In this document: piece by piece, positions 9,229-17,432 of the stretch
How positions within the stretch are numbered: the first letter of the stretch is position 1
How the letters are laid out: the number at the start of each line of letters is the position of its first letter
Source of the DNA: an uncultured Alphaproteobacteria bacterium
Lineage (GTDB): Bacteria > Pseudomonadota > Alphaproteobacteria > CADEGL01
Length of the DNA stretch: 64,000 nt
Assembly (NCBI GenBank): GCA_902826885.1
Contig: CADEGL010000014.1
Span: forward strand, 1 to 64,000
Direction: 5' to 3'
Position numbers and translations under genes: made by a program
The notes under the pieces: generated by a model
Databases searched by the model: none
What the model saw: the letters and a program-made list of their open reading frames with translations, nothing else
Told to the model about the DNA's origin: nothing

Positions 9229-9639
9229 ATGGGTAAAGAAATCTCCGACGAGACGGTCGGCGTTGTTCTCGGCGAACTGACGTTCGACGCGCAAGGGCTG
9301 GTCCCCGCCATCGCCCAACAGCACGACACGGGCGAGGTGCTGACGCTCGCCTGGATGAATCGTGACGCCATCGCGGAAACGCTGAAGACTGGCCAGACCT
9401 GCTACTGGTCCCGCAGCCGAAAGAAATTATGGCGGAAAGGCGAGTCGTCCGGACAGGTCCAGCGTTTGGTGGAGTTCCGCTACGACTGCGACAACGACGC
9501 GGTTTTGCTCATGGTCGATCAGAAGGGCGTGGCCTGCCACACCGGCCGGCGGACCTGTTTCTTCCGCGCCGTTCGCGGCGGCAAGGTCGAGACCATCGCC
9601 GAAGTGCTGGTCGACCCTAAGACGTTATACCGATCATGA
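9229..9639 (+). CDS. hisI: Phosphoribosyl-AMP cyclohydrolase
   Basis: Opens the adenine ring of phosphoribosyl-AMP in histidine synthesis. The 136 residues contain the hallmark segments: VLTLAWMN near the start, the YDCDNDAVLL metal site, and CHTGRRTCFFR. It is the stand-alone HisI form, without a HisE domain. Its ATG follows the metC stop with no gap, and its TGA overlaps the next ATG. Placement away from other his genes is usual for alphaproteobacterial hisI. Confidence 0.93.
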   Translation: MGKEISDETVGVVLGELTFDAQGLVPAIAQQHDTGEVLTLAWMNRDAIAETLKTGQTCYWSRSRKKLWRKGESSGQVQRLVEFRYDCDNDAVLLMVDQKGVACHTGRRTCFFRAVRGGKVETIAEVLVDPKTLYRS

Positions 9640-10118
9640 TCCGCGCCGCATTCGCCGCGCTTTTCTTCTGCGCCGCCTGCGGTACCGCGCTGGCCGGCGA
9701 AGACCCGCCAGCCGCGCTTTTGATGAAGGTCAACGCGATCCGCTTAGCCCAAGGCCTGCCGCTCGTCTCATCCGATGCGGAACTCACCCGTGCCGCGCAG
9801 CGCCACGCCGAGGAGATAGCCGCGCGCGGCGAGCTGAGCCATATCGGCGAGGACGGCGCGCGTATCGGCGAACGATTGGACCGGGTCGGTTATCCTTACG
9901 TGCTAGCCGTGGAGAATCTTGCATCGGGCACGCTGGATGCAGACGACACGCTGGAACGCTGGCTGGGCAGTCCGGGCCACCGGGGCAATCTTCTCTCCGC
10001 CGCCATACGGCAAGCCGGCGTGGGGTATATCGAAGTACCCGTGCCCGACTGGCGCGTCGCCTATCGCTCCTATTGGGTCCTAGTGCTGGCGCGTCCAGCA
10101 CCCGAACCCGGCGGCTAG
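9636..10118 (+). CDS. Secreted CAP/SCP (cysteine-rich secretory protein type) domain protein
   Basis: 160 residues with a signal peptide (hydrophobic FAALFFCAACGTALAG) followed by a CAP domain: LLMKVNAIRLAQGLP, AAQRHAEEIAARGELSHIGEDG, VENLASG and GHRGNLL are the usual blocks, with the paired histidines of the CAP cavity. Bacterial members are exported proteins of mostly unknown activity. ATG 9636 overlaps the hisI stop in ATGA. It ends on a CTAG that also provides the stop of the convergent TPR gene. Confidence 0.85.
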   Translation: MIRAAFAALFFCAACGTALAGEDPPAALLMKVNAIRLAQGLPLVSSDAELTRAAQRHAEEIAARGELSHIGEDGARIGERLDRVGYPYVLAVENLASGTLDADDTLERWLGSPGHRGNLLSAAIRQAGVGYIEVPVPDWRVAYRSYWVLVLARPAPEPGG

Positions 10119-11407
10119 GCCAACCACGCCTCTTCCTGGGGCATTAGGCGCCGCCTGCCCGCGCGGCGCACCACTTCCGCCGCCGCTTCATCCCGCCGCC
10201 CACTTTTCGCCAAGGCCACGATCCAGGTTTGCAGGATGACGTCGTTCTGCGCGTCGCTGCCGCCGATGCGCTGCGCTTCCCGGATCGCCGGCTCCATCAC
10301 GCGCGCGGCCACCGCATGATCGTCCATGGCCGCCGCGAGGCAACCTTCTACCAGCGGCGTGCCGATCTGCTGCCAGACGCGCCCCTCCTCACTCTGCCGC
10401 TGCTCCGCTAGGCGGCGTTGGCGTACGATGACGTCCCGCGCCTCCTCCTCCTGTCCACCGCGCGCCAGGGCATAAGCGTAATGACTGGCCAGAAACGGAA
10501 ACAGGAAGCCGCGGGCGCCGCCATCCAGATGGGGCATCATCGGCGCCCACGCACCGTCCCAGCATTTGCCGATCAGTTCCATCCGCCACAGCAACGAGAC
10601 CGCATCGGTGTGTGTGAATACGTCATCCGGCCGATGCGCCCAGACGCGCGCGTCGTAAAGCGAGCGGACGCGGACGCAGTCGAGTGCCGCCAAATGAAAC
10701 AGCGCCGCGTGCCACCAGAGATGAGTCTGCATCCCGACATCGTGTCCGGACCAACTTGCCGCATGGCGCGCCACGATTGTCGCGCCCTGTTCGATGTCGC
10801 CCTCGTTGATAAGCGCGTGAGCCAGAGCATGGTGCGCCCAGGGCGTGCTCTCCTGTCGCGAAATGGCCTCTTCCGCGATGTCTTTGGCGCGCTGCCGGTC
10901 ACCCGTCAGCTCGGTCGCGAAAGACTGCATGGCAAGGAATTCCGGCACATCGGCGTTGACCGATTCGACACAATCCATGAACGCGCGGTGCCGCCGCGCG
11001 TCTGGTTCCTGGAAGTAAAGGAACTCCGCGACCTTAAGCGCAACCAGATCGGCCGGATAGGATGACGTCAGGTCGTCGAGAAGCGTTTTCGCGCGCGCGA
11101 AGGACGCGTCGGCCCAAGCACGGGCGACCTCGACTAAGCCCCGTTCCCGCTCGTCCGCCGGACACGAACGCGCACGCGCCAGGAATGGCCGCGCCTTCTC
11201 GGTGATGATCGCCTCGTTCTGCGAGAAGATGAACAAGAGCGCCGCGTAGACCTGCAGCAACGCACAGCCCGGATGGGCATCGGCATCCACGATCACCTGA
11301 TCCAGATCGGGTTCGTAGTTCAGCAGACGGCGTGAAAAGCGATCGACGGCGGCGACCGCCGCCTCGGACGTCACGGAAACCGACAATCCTCTGCGATCGC
11401 GTCTCAT
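10115..11407 (-). CDS. Tetratricopeptide repeat protein, TTC38-like family
   Basis: 430 residues, cytoplasmic, mostly helical. The WAHHALAHALINEGDIEQG motif, followed by SWSG..MQTHLWWHAALFHL, is the hallmark of the TTC38 family, which is found in many alphaproteobacteria without a known biochemical role. The start ATG 11407 is taken because any longer frame would run into tRNA-Arg. The gene lies just downstream of the tRNA and its stop is shared with the CAP gene in a 4-base overlap. Confidence 0.75.
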   Translation of the reverse strand: MRRDRRGLSVSVTSEAAVAAVDRFSRRLLNYEPDLDQVIVDADAHPGCALLQVYAALLFIFSQNEAIITEKARPFLARARSCPADERERGLVEVARAWADASFARAKTLLDDLTSSYPADLVALKVAEFLYFQEPDARRHRAFMDCVESVNADVPEFLAMQSFATELTGDRQRAKDIAEEAISRQESTPWAHHALAHALINEGDIEQGATIVARHAASWSGHDVGMQTHLWWHAALFHLAALDCVRVRSLYDARVWAHRPDDVFTHTDAVSLLWRMELIGKCWDGAWAPMMPHLDGGARGFLFPFLASHYAYALARGGQEEEARDVIVRQRRLAEQRQSEEGRVWQQIGTPLVEGCLAAAMDDHAVAARVMEPAIREAQRIGGSDAQNDVILQTWIVALAKSGRRDEAAAEVVRRAGRRRLMPQEEAWLA

Positions 11408-11434
11408 CGCGCCCCCGTATGGCAGATCAGCAGG

Positions 11435-11510
11435 TGGCGACCCCGGCAGGACTTGAACCTGCAACCCCGCGCTTAGAAGGCGCGTGCTCTATCCGTTGAG
11501 CTACGGGGCC
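11435..11510 (-). tRNA. tRNA-Arg (anticodon TCT)
   Basis: Folds as a full cloverleaf: 7-bp acceptor GGCCCCG/CGGGGTC with one G-U pair, D arm with AGCTCAACGGATAGAGC, anticodon stem CGCGC/GCGCG around CTTCTAA, T arm GCAGG-TTCAAGT-CCTGC, discriminator G and an encoded CCA. The anticodon TCT reads AGA/AGG arginine codons. Confidence 0.95.
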
Positions 11511-11560
11511 ATGCATGGGGAAGTCTAACACGGCCGGCGCGAATCCGCCGGGGCGATCCG

Positions 11561-11860
11561 TCAGGTGGTCTTGTTCCACGCGAAATTGGCCGCGTAGCTC
11601 TTGGACTTCAAAGGATCGGTGTGCGGCTCGTTGACGACATAGGCGATACCCCGCGCCTCGGCATAAGCCACAGCCTCTTCCCGCGTCGGGAACTGCAGTC
11701 TCAACTGCTGCTTGGTATCGCCGGAACTGGTCCAGCCCATCAACGGGTCGTTGCTCTTTGGCGACGCGGGCTCGAATTCGAGAACCCACTGCTTTGTCTT
11801 GGCCCGGCCGGACTGCATCGCCGTTTTCGCTGGCCGGTAGATCCGTGCCGTCATGTCCAT
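11561..11860 (-). CDS. ETC complex I subunit, NDUFS4-like accessory protein
   Basis: 99 residues matching the NADH dehydrogenase NDUFS4 (18-kDa/AQDQ) family: ARIYRPAKTAMQSG, W-x-LEFE, DPLMGWTSSGDTKQQ, LxFPTREEAVAYAE and a KSKSYAANF end. In alphaproteobacteria and mitochondria this soluble accessory subunit binds the peripheral arm of complex I near the NADH site. It lies between tRNA-Pro (24 bases upstream) and tRNA-Arg, far from any nuo operon here. Start at 11860 or at the second ATG, 11854, is equally possible. Confidence 0.85.
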   Translation of the reverse strand: MDMTARIYRPAKTAMQSGRAKTKQWVLEFEPASPKSNDPLMGWTSSGDTKQQLRLQFPTREEAVAYAEARGIAYVVNEPHTDPLKSKSYAANFAWNKTT

Positions 11861-11883
11861 TCCTCAAGACCTTGGCGCCGTGC

Positions 11884-11960
<77 letters not shown>

Positions 11961-12065
11961 AGGCGCGCCGCGGCTGACATACACGAAGCCCATGCACGCA
12001 GCAAGCATACTTCCTGCCGCGACCAGATTGCGGCTAAATTGGCAATCGGTTTCGAGGATATCCGT

Positions 12066-12728
12066 ATGGCACGCCGAAGCATCAATCTGACCGACCTGCT
12101 TCACGAATACCTGGTCGCGAATTCCGTCCGGGAACCCGCCTTGTTGACCCGCCTGCGCGCCGAAACCGAGCCGCTGGAAATGGCCGGGATGCAAATTTCG
12201 CCCGAGCAGGGGCAGTTCATGCGCCTTCTGGTCGAGCTGATTGGCGCGAAGCGCACGATCGAGGTCGGAACCTTTACGGGCTACAGCAGCCTGGCGGTCG
12301 CGCTGTCCCTGCCGGCGGACGGCCAGATCGTAGCATGCGACGTGAACCGGGAATGGACCGATATCGCCCGGCGCTATTGGGCGGAAGCCGGCGTCGCCGG
12401 CAAGATCGACTTGCGCCTGGCGCCGGCGCGCGAGACGCTCGATGCAATGATCGCGGCCGGCGAGCAAGGGCGCTACGACTTCGCCTTCATCGATGCCGAC
12501 AAGAAGAACTACGATGCCTATTACGAGCGCTGCCTCCAGCTCGTTCGCATCGGCGGCCTTCTAGCCATCGACAATGTGCTGTGGAACGGCAAGGTCATCG
12601 ACCCGTCAGCGCACGATGAAGACACAAGCGCGATCCGCGCACTGAACGCCAAGATCGCCAAGGACGAGCGTGTCAGCGTCAGCCTCGTTCCGATCGGAGA
12701 CGGACTGACTCTCGCGCGGAAACGATAG
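12066..12728 (+). CDS. SAM-dependent O-methyltransferase (caffeoyl-CoA OMT-like, family 3)
   Basis: 220 residues. The SAM site is VGTFTGYSSLAVA, the metal-binding acidic block is FIDADKKNYDAYYE, and DNVLWNGKV is the second metal/substrate loop; together these define the small cation-dependent catechol-type O-methyltransferases. Start ATG 12066 is taken because the longer frame runs back through tRNA-Pro. The ModE-like gene starts at the very next base. The methyl acceptor cannot be predicted. Confidence 0.85.
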   Translation: MARRSINLTDLLHEYLVANSVREPALLTRLRAETEPLEMAGMQISPEQGQFMRLLVELIGAKRTIEVGTFTGYSSLAVALSLPADGQIVACDVNREWTDIARRYWAEAGVAGKIDLRLAPARETLDAMIAAGEQGRYDFAFIDADKKNYDAYYERCLQLVRIGGLLAIDNVLWNGKVIDPSAHDEDTSAIRALNAKIAKDERVSVSLVPIGDGLTLARKR

Positions 12729-13097
12729 ATGCCGAAGCTATTCCTTCGCCTCGACCTCGCTCCTGGCCACGCGCTCGGCCCCGGTAAGGTCGGACTGCTG
12801 GAGAAGGTGCGCGACCTGGGCTCCATCTCGGCCGCCGCCCGCGCGATGAAAATGTCTTATCGCCGCGCGTGGCTCCTGATCGAAAATCTCAACGAGTCGT
12901 TCGACAGGCCGGTGATCGATGCCAGCACGGGCGGCCTGCACGGCGGCGGCGCCACCCTCACCCGTTTCGGCCTCGAAGTCATCGAGCGCTACCGGGCCAT
13001 GGAGGCCATGGCGGAAAAAAGCATCTCGACGCACATCAAAGCGTTCGAGCGCGCGTCCGCCGTTAAGGGCCGCGGCGGTCGAGCGCCACGCTCTTGA
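12729..13097 (+). CDS. ModE-type N-terminal HTH regulator (single-domain)
   Basis: 122 residues forming one winged helix-turn-helix: GPGKVGLLEKVRDLGSISAAARAMKMSYRRAWLLIENLN is the ModE/LysR-type DNA-binding unit, followed by a wing with GGGATLTRFG. The molybdate-binding Mop domains of full ModE are absent, so it would need another effector or act constitutively. Its neighbours modC and modB on the opposite strand support a role in molybdenum control. Its 3' end overlaps modC tail to tail by 35 bases. Confidence 0.8.
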   Translation: MPKLFLRLDLAPGHALGPGKVGLLEKVRDLGSISAAARAMKMSYRRAWLLIENLNESFDRPVIDASTGGLHGGGATLTRFGLEVIERYRAMEAMAEKSISTHIKAFERASAVKGRGGRAPRS

Positions 13098-14145
13098 CCA
13101 AGGCGTAAACCTCTAGCCCCTCACGCAAGCCAAGCTCTTCAGCCGACAGCCGGGTGACGCGCGCCAAAAGCGCGGCCGAGCCGACAGCGACACGTACCTC
13201 CGCATACGGCCCTTCATCGACCGCCAAGGTAGAAACGCGTCCTGGCAGGACGTTTAGGACACTGGTGCCGACCGGTTTTCGAACGCTGAGCGATACGTCG
13301 CGCGCAAGAATCCGCAACCGAATGACGCCGCCAACCGGCTGTGCCACGCGCGGTACCCGCAACGTGCCGCCATCGAAACGAAGCTCGGACAGATCATAGC
13401 GCGCGTCATGAGACGCCACGCGCGCATGGACAACCGCGCCAGCCTCTTGCCGCCGCGCGAGCAGCGGCAGGTCCGCCCTCGCGGACAGGTCCTCGACGTT
13501 GCCAACGGCCGCGACCGAGCCGCCGGTCATCAGCACCATCGTGTCCGCGAGGCGCGCCACTTCGTCCATCGCGTGGCTGACGAAAAGAATCGGCAAACCC
13601 ATCTGGTCGCGCAGCCGTTCGATGTACGGAAGAATTTCCCCTTTGCGGGCGTCGTCCAGCGACGCCAGCGGCTCATCCATGAGGAGAATGCGCGGATTGG
13701 CCAGAAGCGCCCTGCCGATGGCCACACGCTGTTTCTCGCCGCCCGACAATCCACCCGGCCGCCGTTCGAGCAGCGCCGCGATGCCCAGCAACTCGATAAC
13801 CTGATCGAAGGATGCATAGCGGCCAGCGGTGGGCGAAAAATAGCGTCCGTAAAGCAGATTCCGGCGCACCGTGAGATGCGGGAACAGCCTGGCATCCTGA
13901 AAGACGTAGCCAATCCGCCTCCGATGCGGCGGAACGTCGGTGTTCGTCGCGGAATCAAAGAGGGTGCGGCCGTCGACCGCGATCCGGCCACGCTCGGGAC
14001 GCAACAGCCCCGCGATCATGTTGATCACCGAGGTCTTGCCCGAACCCGATTGGCCGAACAGGGCAGTGATGCCTGCCCCGCAAGAGAACGTTGCGTTCAG
14101 CGCGAAAGCCCCCAATGACTTCTCGACGGAAACCTCAAGCGACAT
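13063..14145 (-). CDS. modC: Molybdate ABC transporter, ATP-binding protein
   Basis: 360 residues: ABC ATPase with Walker A GQSGSGKT, signature LSGGEKQRVAIGRAL, Walker B ILLMDEPLASLD, then a C-terminal Mop/TOBE molybdate-binding domain (RILARDVSL, LNVLPGRVS). It powers molybdate uptake through ModB. ATG 14145, overlapping the modB end by 11 bases, gives MSLEVSVEKSLG, the usual ModC start; an in-frame ATG at 14178 is less likely. The following Mo-enzyme cluster makes the substrate assignment sensible. Confidence 0.92.
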   Translation of the reverse strand: MSLEVSVEKSLGAFALNATFSCGAGITALFGQSGSGKTSVINMIAGLLRPERGRIAVDGRTLFDSATNTDVPPHRRRIGYVFQDARLFPHLTVRRNLLYGRYFSPTAGRYASFDQVIELLGIAALLERRPGGLSGGEKQRVAIGRALLANPRILLMDEPLASLDDARKGEILPYIERLRDQMGLPILFVSHAMDEVARLADTMVLMTGGSVAAVGNVEDLSARADLPLLARRQEAGAVVHARVASHDARYDLSELRFDGGTLRVPRVAQPVGGVIRLRILARDVSLSVRKPVGTSVLNVLPGRVSTLAVDEGPYAEVRVAVGSAALLARVTRLSAEELGLREGLEVYALVKSVALDRRGP

Positions 14146-14845
14146 GAGGCTGGACCCGTCGCCCAACGGCCCGCGCAAGCAACTCCGACACCAGGAGCGC
14201 CATCATCGACAGAACAACGGCGATCACGCACAGGCGCAGCGCGGCATCCTCTCCGCCCGGAACCTGGGTGAGCGTATAGATCGCGTTCGGAATTGTGCGC
14301 GTTTCGCCCGGGATATTGGAGACAAACGTGATGGTGGCCCCGAATTCACCCAGGCTCTTCGCATAGGCCAAAATCGCGCCCGCCAGGATGCCCGGCAGAG
14401 TAAGCGGCAACGTGATTGTCGCGAACACCCAGACGCGGTTGGCACCCAGCGTGTGTGCGGCCGCTTCAAGCCTGCGGTCGACGGCCTCGATCGACAGACG
14501 AATGGCACGGACCATCAATGGGAAACCCATGACGGCGGATGCGATCGCCGCACCGGTCCAGCGGAAGGCGACGACGATGCCGAGTGTCTGCTCCAGCCAT
14601 TCTCCCAACGGCCCCCGCCGTCCCAGCAACAATAGCAACGCATAGCCGGTAACCACCGGCGGCAGCACCAGCGGCAGATGAATCACGCCGTCCAGGATGC
14701 TTTTGCCCGGAAAATCCCGCCGCGCCAAAAGCCATGCCGTGAAAATTCCGAACGGCAGGCTTCCGAGCACGGCCCAGACGGCAACGCGCAGGCTCAGACG
14801 GATCGCTTCGAGTTCCAATGGCCCCAGTTCGAACATCGCACCCAA
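14135..14845 (-). CDS. modB: Molybdate ABC transporter, permease
   Basis: 236-residue inner-membrane protein with about five helices. The permease motif EAAAHTLGANRVWVFATITLPL and the segment LGEFGATITFVSNIPGETRTIPNAIY are diagnostic for ModB. It forms the channel for ModC. No modA follows or precedes it: the next minus-strand gene upstream is a DUF192 protein. A ModE-like operator candidate lies 28 bases upstream of the start. Confidence 0.93.
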   Translation of the reverse strand: MGAMFELGPLELEAIRLSLRVAVWAVLGSLPFGIFTAWLLARRDFPGKSILDGVIHLPLVLPPVVTGYALLLLLGRRGPLGEWLEQTLGIVVAFRWTGAAIASAVMGFPLMVRAIRLSIEAVDRRLEAAAHTLGANRVWVFATITLPLTLPGILAGAILAYAKSLGEFGATITFVSNIPGETRTIPNAIYTLTQVPGGEDAALRLCVIAVVLSMMALLVSELLARAVGRRVQPHVA

Positions 14846-14872
14846 CCGACAAACACGCCCGGGTCACCCCGG

Positions 14873-14896
14873 GCTATATCCATCAAGACATAACGA
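14873..14896 (-). promoter_or_regulatory. Possible ModE-type operator upstream of modB
   Basis: On the plus strand GCTATAT (14873-14879) and ACATAACGA (14888-14896) form an imperfect inverted repeat with an 8-base spacer. It resembles the ModE box, whose half-sites are of the CGNTATAT and ATATAACG type. The right half keeps ATAACGA. Its place just before modBC and beside a ModE-like gene supports it, though five of seven symmetric positions is weak statistically. Confidence 0.35.
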
Positions 14897-14941
14897 ATGG
14901 GCACACACCAGCCGGAAACGGCGGTTGGCGGAGCGAGTGCG

Positions 14942-15448
14942 CTATTTCGCCGGTGCGAATACGGGCTTGGTCAACTTGTCACCCGCTTTGATGCCCAGCC
15001 GTTCGGCCGTGCCACCCGGAAGCTCCAGCACCGCACGGACATACTGCCCCGACGCAATCGTCGTTTCGGACATCGGAACCGCACGCGAAGCGATCTTCAC
15101 AATGGTGCCATCTGTCTTGATGAACAGCATGTCGAGCGGGATGAGCGTGTTCTTCATCCACATATACACGTCTTGATCGAAGCCGAAATCGAACAACATG
15201 CCCGCGTTGGGCGCGAGCGACTTGCGACACATCAGGCCGCGGCCACGCTGGTCTTGGTAAACGGCCATCTCGACGTCGAACTGCTGCGGCCCCTTCGCGG
15301 TCTGGATCGTGGCTTGCGCGCGTTGGAACGTGACGGAGGTAGGAACGTCGCAATCGTTCGCCGCGCAGGCGGAGGTGGTTGCAACCAGCAGCGACAGCCC
15401 GATGGCGCCCGCGAGGCGCCCCATGCGTTCGATCATGCGTTTAACCAT
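14942..15448 (-). CDS. DUF192 family exported protein
   Basis: 168 residues with a signal sequence (GAIGLSLLVATTSACA) that may end in a lipobox-like cysteine. The DUF192 domain follows: EMAVYQDQRGRGLMCRKSL, AGMLFDFG, MWMKNTLIPLDMLFIKTDGTI and AVLELPGGTAERLGIKAGD. Family members are small secreted proteins of unknown function, often next to cold-shock genes; here the neighbour is the molybdate transporter. ATG 15448 is chosen; the longer frame to 15574 has no hydrophobic lead-in. Confidence 0.8.
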   Translation of the reverse strand: MVKRMIERMGRLAGAIGLSLLVATTSACAANDCDVPTSVTFQRAQATIQTAKGPQQFDVEMAVYQDQRGRGLMCRKSLAPNAGMLFDFGFDQDVYMWMKNTLIPLDMLFIKTDGTIVKIASRAVPMSETTIASGQYVRAVLELPGGTAERLGIKAGDKLTKPVFAPAK

Positions 15449-15589
15449 GATATGCAATCCATTGCTGGCAGGCGCCTTCCTAGCCGAAGCCACGGCGGGC
15501 GGCAATCGCCTGGCTCTTGGCCCTGAAGGCCACCCGTAGTAACTGTTGGGCGCCAAGGATGCGCGGCACGTCATGAGCGACTGAGCAAT

Positions 15590-16219
15590 ATGCGAGATTT
15601 AGCCGACCTCTTACGCGGCACCAGGAACGACGGCTCACTCGACAGCGAGGCTATCGCCGTCCTGTCCGATCCCGCCGTCCTGGAACAGGTGGAACGCCTG
15701 GACGGGATGATGCAGGCCTTTAAGCTTCGTCTGGGTCAGCAGTTCCTAGAACAATTGCGCGCGCGCCTGGTGCAGGCCGCCGAGCGCGACCCCGAGCATT
15801 GGCAATTCATCGAAAGCGCGCGGGTCGAAACGACCCTAGGCTTGCACCCCACCGGACAAATCGGCCGTTTTACGGAGGATTTTGCGCTGGTGTTCGCCTT
15901 CGCGACATCTCCCGGACTACCGTTCGCCGAGCCATGGGTCGGCGTCTCCACCACGCCGCGCGCGCACGACCGCATCAAGACCGATATCTTCGAACGAACC
16001 CAAAGCGCCTTCGCCGATGCCAAACGCGCCGACCCTTCGGCCTGGTGGGTGCAGTGGGCGCGCGTACCCAACTGGCCGGATGTCAGCCGCCCCCGCAATC
16101 TGGCCGCTCTGGTCGGTGCGCGACGCGATTCTCTAGTCGACCAAGTCTCCGGTTGGATCACGGGGCTTGCCCCTGCCGTCGGGGACATTTTGCGTCACGA
16201 AGCCGGAGACGGCTGGTAA
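15590..16219 (+). CDS. Hypothetical protein
   Basis: 209 residues I do not recognise. No signal peptide or membrane segment. The first 70 residues look helical (EAIAVLSDPAVLEQVERLDGMM, QFLEQLRARLVQAAE); the middle is rich in aromatic residues, including SAWWVQWARVPNWPD. Codon use matches its neighbours, and no competing frame has better support. It precedes coxG by 62 bases on the same strand, but nothing ties it to Mo enzymes. Confidence 0.6.
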   Translation: MRDLADLLRGTRNDGSLDSEAIAVLSDPAVLEQVERLDGMMQAFKLRLGQQFLEQLRARLVQAAERDPEHWQFIESARVETTLGLHPTGQIGRFTEDFALVFAFATSPGLPFAEPWVGVSTTPRAHDRIKTDIFERTQSAFADAKRADPSAWWVQWARVPNWPDVSRPRNLAALVGARRDSLVDQVSGWITGLAPAVGDILRHEAGDGW

Positions 16220-16281
16220 AGCTTGTTCCGCGACAAGGCCGACAGTAATTTCGATTTCAGGGCAACCGGAGATTTCCGTCC

Positions 16282-16728
16282 ATGGATATGAGCGGCGAAT
16301 ACCGCATCGAGGCGTCCCGCGACGCCGTTTGGCGCGCGTTGAACGACCCCAAGGTTCTGAAGCAGTCAATTCCCGGCTGCGATGAACTCGATAAAACCTC
16401 CGACACGGAATTCACCGCCAAGGTTACGGCCAAGGTCGGTCCGGTGAAGGCGAAGTTCGGCGGCAAGGTGACGCTCAACGATCTGGACCCGCCCAACGGC
16501 TATAGAATCGTGGGCGAAGGCCAAGGTGGCGTCGCCGGGTTCGCCAAGGGGTCAGCCGAGGTGAAGCTGACGGCCGATGGCGATGCGACGATTCTGCACT
16601 ACGACGTTAAAGCCGCCGTTGGCGGCAAGCTGGCCCAGATCGGCTCGCGGTTGATTGGTGCCACGGCCAAAAAGATGGCTGACGATTTTTTCACACGCTT
16701 CTCCAAGCTGGTCGAAAAGGGCGCCTGA
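16282..16728 (+). CDS. coxG: CoxG-like SRPBCC protein (CO dehydrogenase subunit G family)
   Basis: 148 residues, SRPBCC (START-like) fold of the CoxG family: SGEYRIEASRDAVWRALNDP, LKQSIPGCDEL, KVGPVKAKFGGKVTL and VGGKLAQIGSRLI are all typical. CoxG was described as a membrane-recruitment factor for CO dehydrogenase and more recently as a lipid/quinone carrier in that family. It lies 232 bases before coxS on the same strand, consistent with serving the CoxSLM enzyme. The C-terminal tail found in some membrane-anchoring versions is missing. Confidence 0.88.
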   Translation: MDMSGEYRIEASRDAVWRALNDPKVLKQSIPGCDELDKTSDTEFTAKVTAKVGPVKAKFGGKVTLNDLDPPNGYRIVGEGQGGVAGFAKGSAEVKLTADGDATILHYDVKAAVGGKLAQIGSRLIGATAKKMADDFFTRFSKLVEKGA

Positions 16729-16753
16729 CGCGGCGCCCTGCCCGCCCTTGGGA

Positions 16754-16774
16754 CGGCCGCCGGACAGGCGGCCG
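16754..16774 (+). other. Hairpin after coxG, no T-run
   Basis: A perfect 8-bp stem CGGCCGCC/GGCGGCCG with a GGACA loop, 25 bases past the coxG stop. No U-tract follows, so it is not a standard intrinsic terminator; it could be a processing or pausing site. The remaining bases up to coxS hold GC-rich repeats of CGCG but no recognised riboswitch. Confidence 0.45.
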
Positions 16775-16960
16775 CAAGCGTGGTGTCAGTTCGAAAATAG
16801 GGGCCGATTTCCTGGGCTTGTGCCAAGTCCAGCTTGACCGCGCGCGCGCCGAGGATAAGACTGCGCGCGGGACAGATTGCAGGCCACAAGGCCGTCACTC
16901 GCAATCATTCGAAGGCGCGGACCTCACGGGCTCGGCGCCGTAAAAACCAGGGAGGATTCC

Positions 16961-17428
16961 ATGCCCGCCGTTTCCATGACGGTGAACGGGAAGAAGGTGT
17001 CTGCCGACGTCGAGCCGCGCACCCTTCTCGTCCATTACCTGCGCGAGCATCTTGGCCTGACGGGCACCCATGTGGGCTGCGACACGAGCCAGTGCGGCGC
17101 CTGCGTCGTCCACATCAACGGCGAATCGGTGAAGAGTTGCACGGTCCTGGCCGCGCAAGCCGAAGGCGCCAAGGTTACGACGATCGAGGGCCTGGCCGAC
17201 GGCGACAAGCTGCACCCGATGCAGGAGGCCTTCCGCGAGCATCACGCGCTGCAGTGCGGCTTCTGCACCCCCGGCATGGTGATGAGCGCGATCGACCTGG
17301 TGAAAAAAAACAAGAACCCGAGCGAGAAAGAAATTCGCGAGTGGCTTTCGGGAAACCTCTGCCGCTGCACCGGATACCACAACATCGTGAAGGCGATCGC
17401 GGCGGCCGCTCAGACGATGCGGGGTTGA
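16961..17428 (+). CDS. coxS: CoxS-like [2Fe-2S] small subunit of a molybdenum hydroxylase
   Basis: 155 residues with two [2Fe-2S] clusters: plant-ferredoxin type C40, C45, C48, C60 and the helical C99, C102, C134, C136 ([18 protein letters not shown]). It passes electrons from the Mo centre in CoxL to the FAD in CoxM. The ATG at 16961 follows GGGAGGATTCC; the longer open frame is rejected. Followed by coxL after 4 bases and then coxM, giving the S-L-M order. Confidence 0.95.
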   Translation: MPAVSMTVNGKKVSADVEPRTLLVHYLREHLGLTGTHVGCDTSQCGACVVHINGESVKSCTVLAAQAEGAKVTTIEGLADGDKLHPMQEAFREHHALQCGFCTPGMVMSAIDLVKKNKNPSEKEIREWLSGNLCRCTGYHNIVKAIAAAAQTMRG

Positions 17429-17432
17429 GGCC

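Noticed and set aside
16729-16960. A molybdenum cofactor riboswitch before coxS
   Set aside because: The region has a perfect hairpin and other GC-rich inverted repeats but no recognisable Moco-motif core or conserved loop could be identified.
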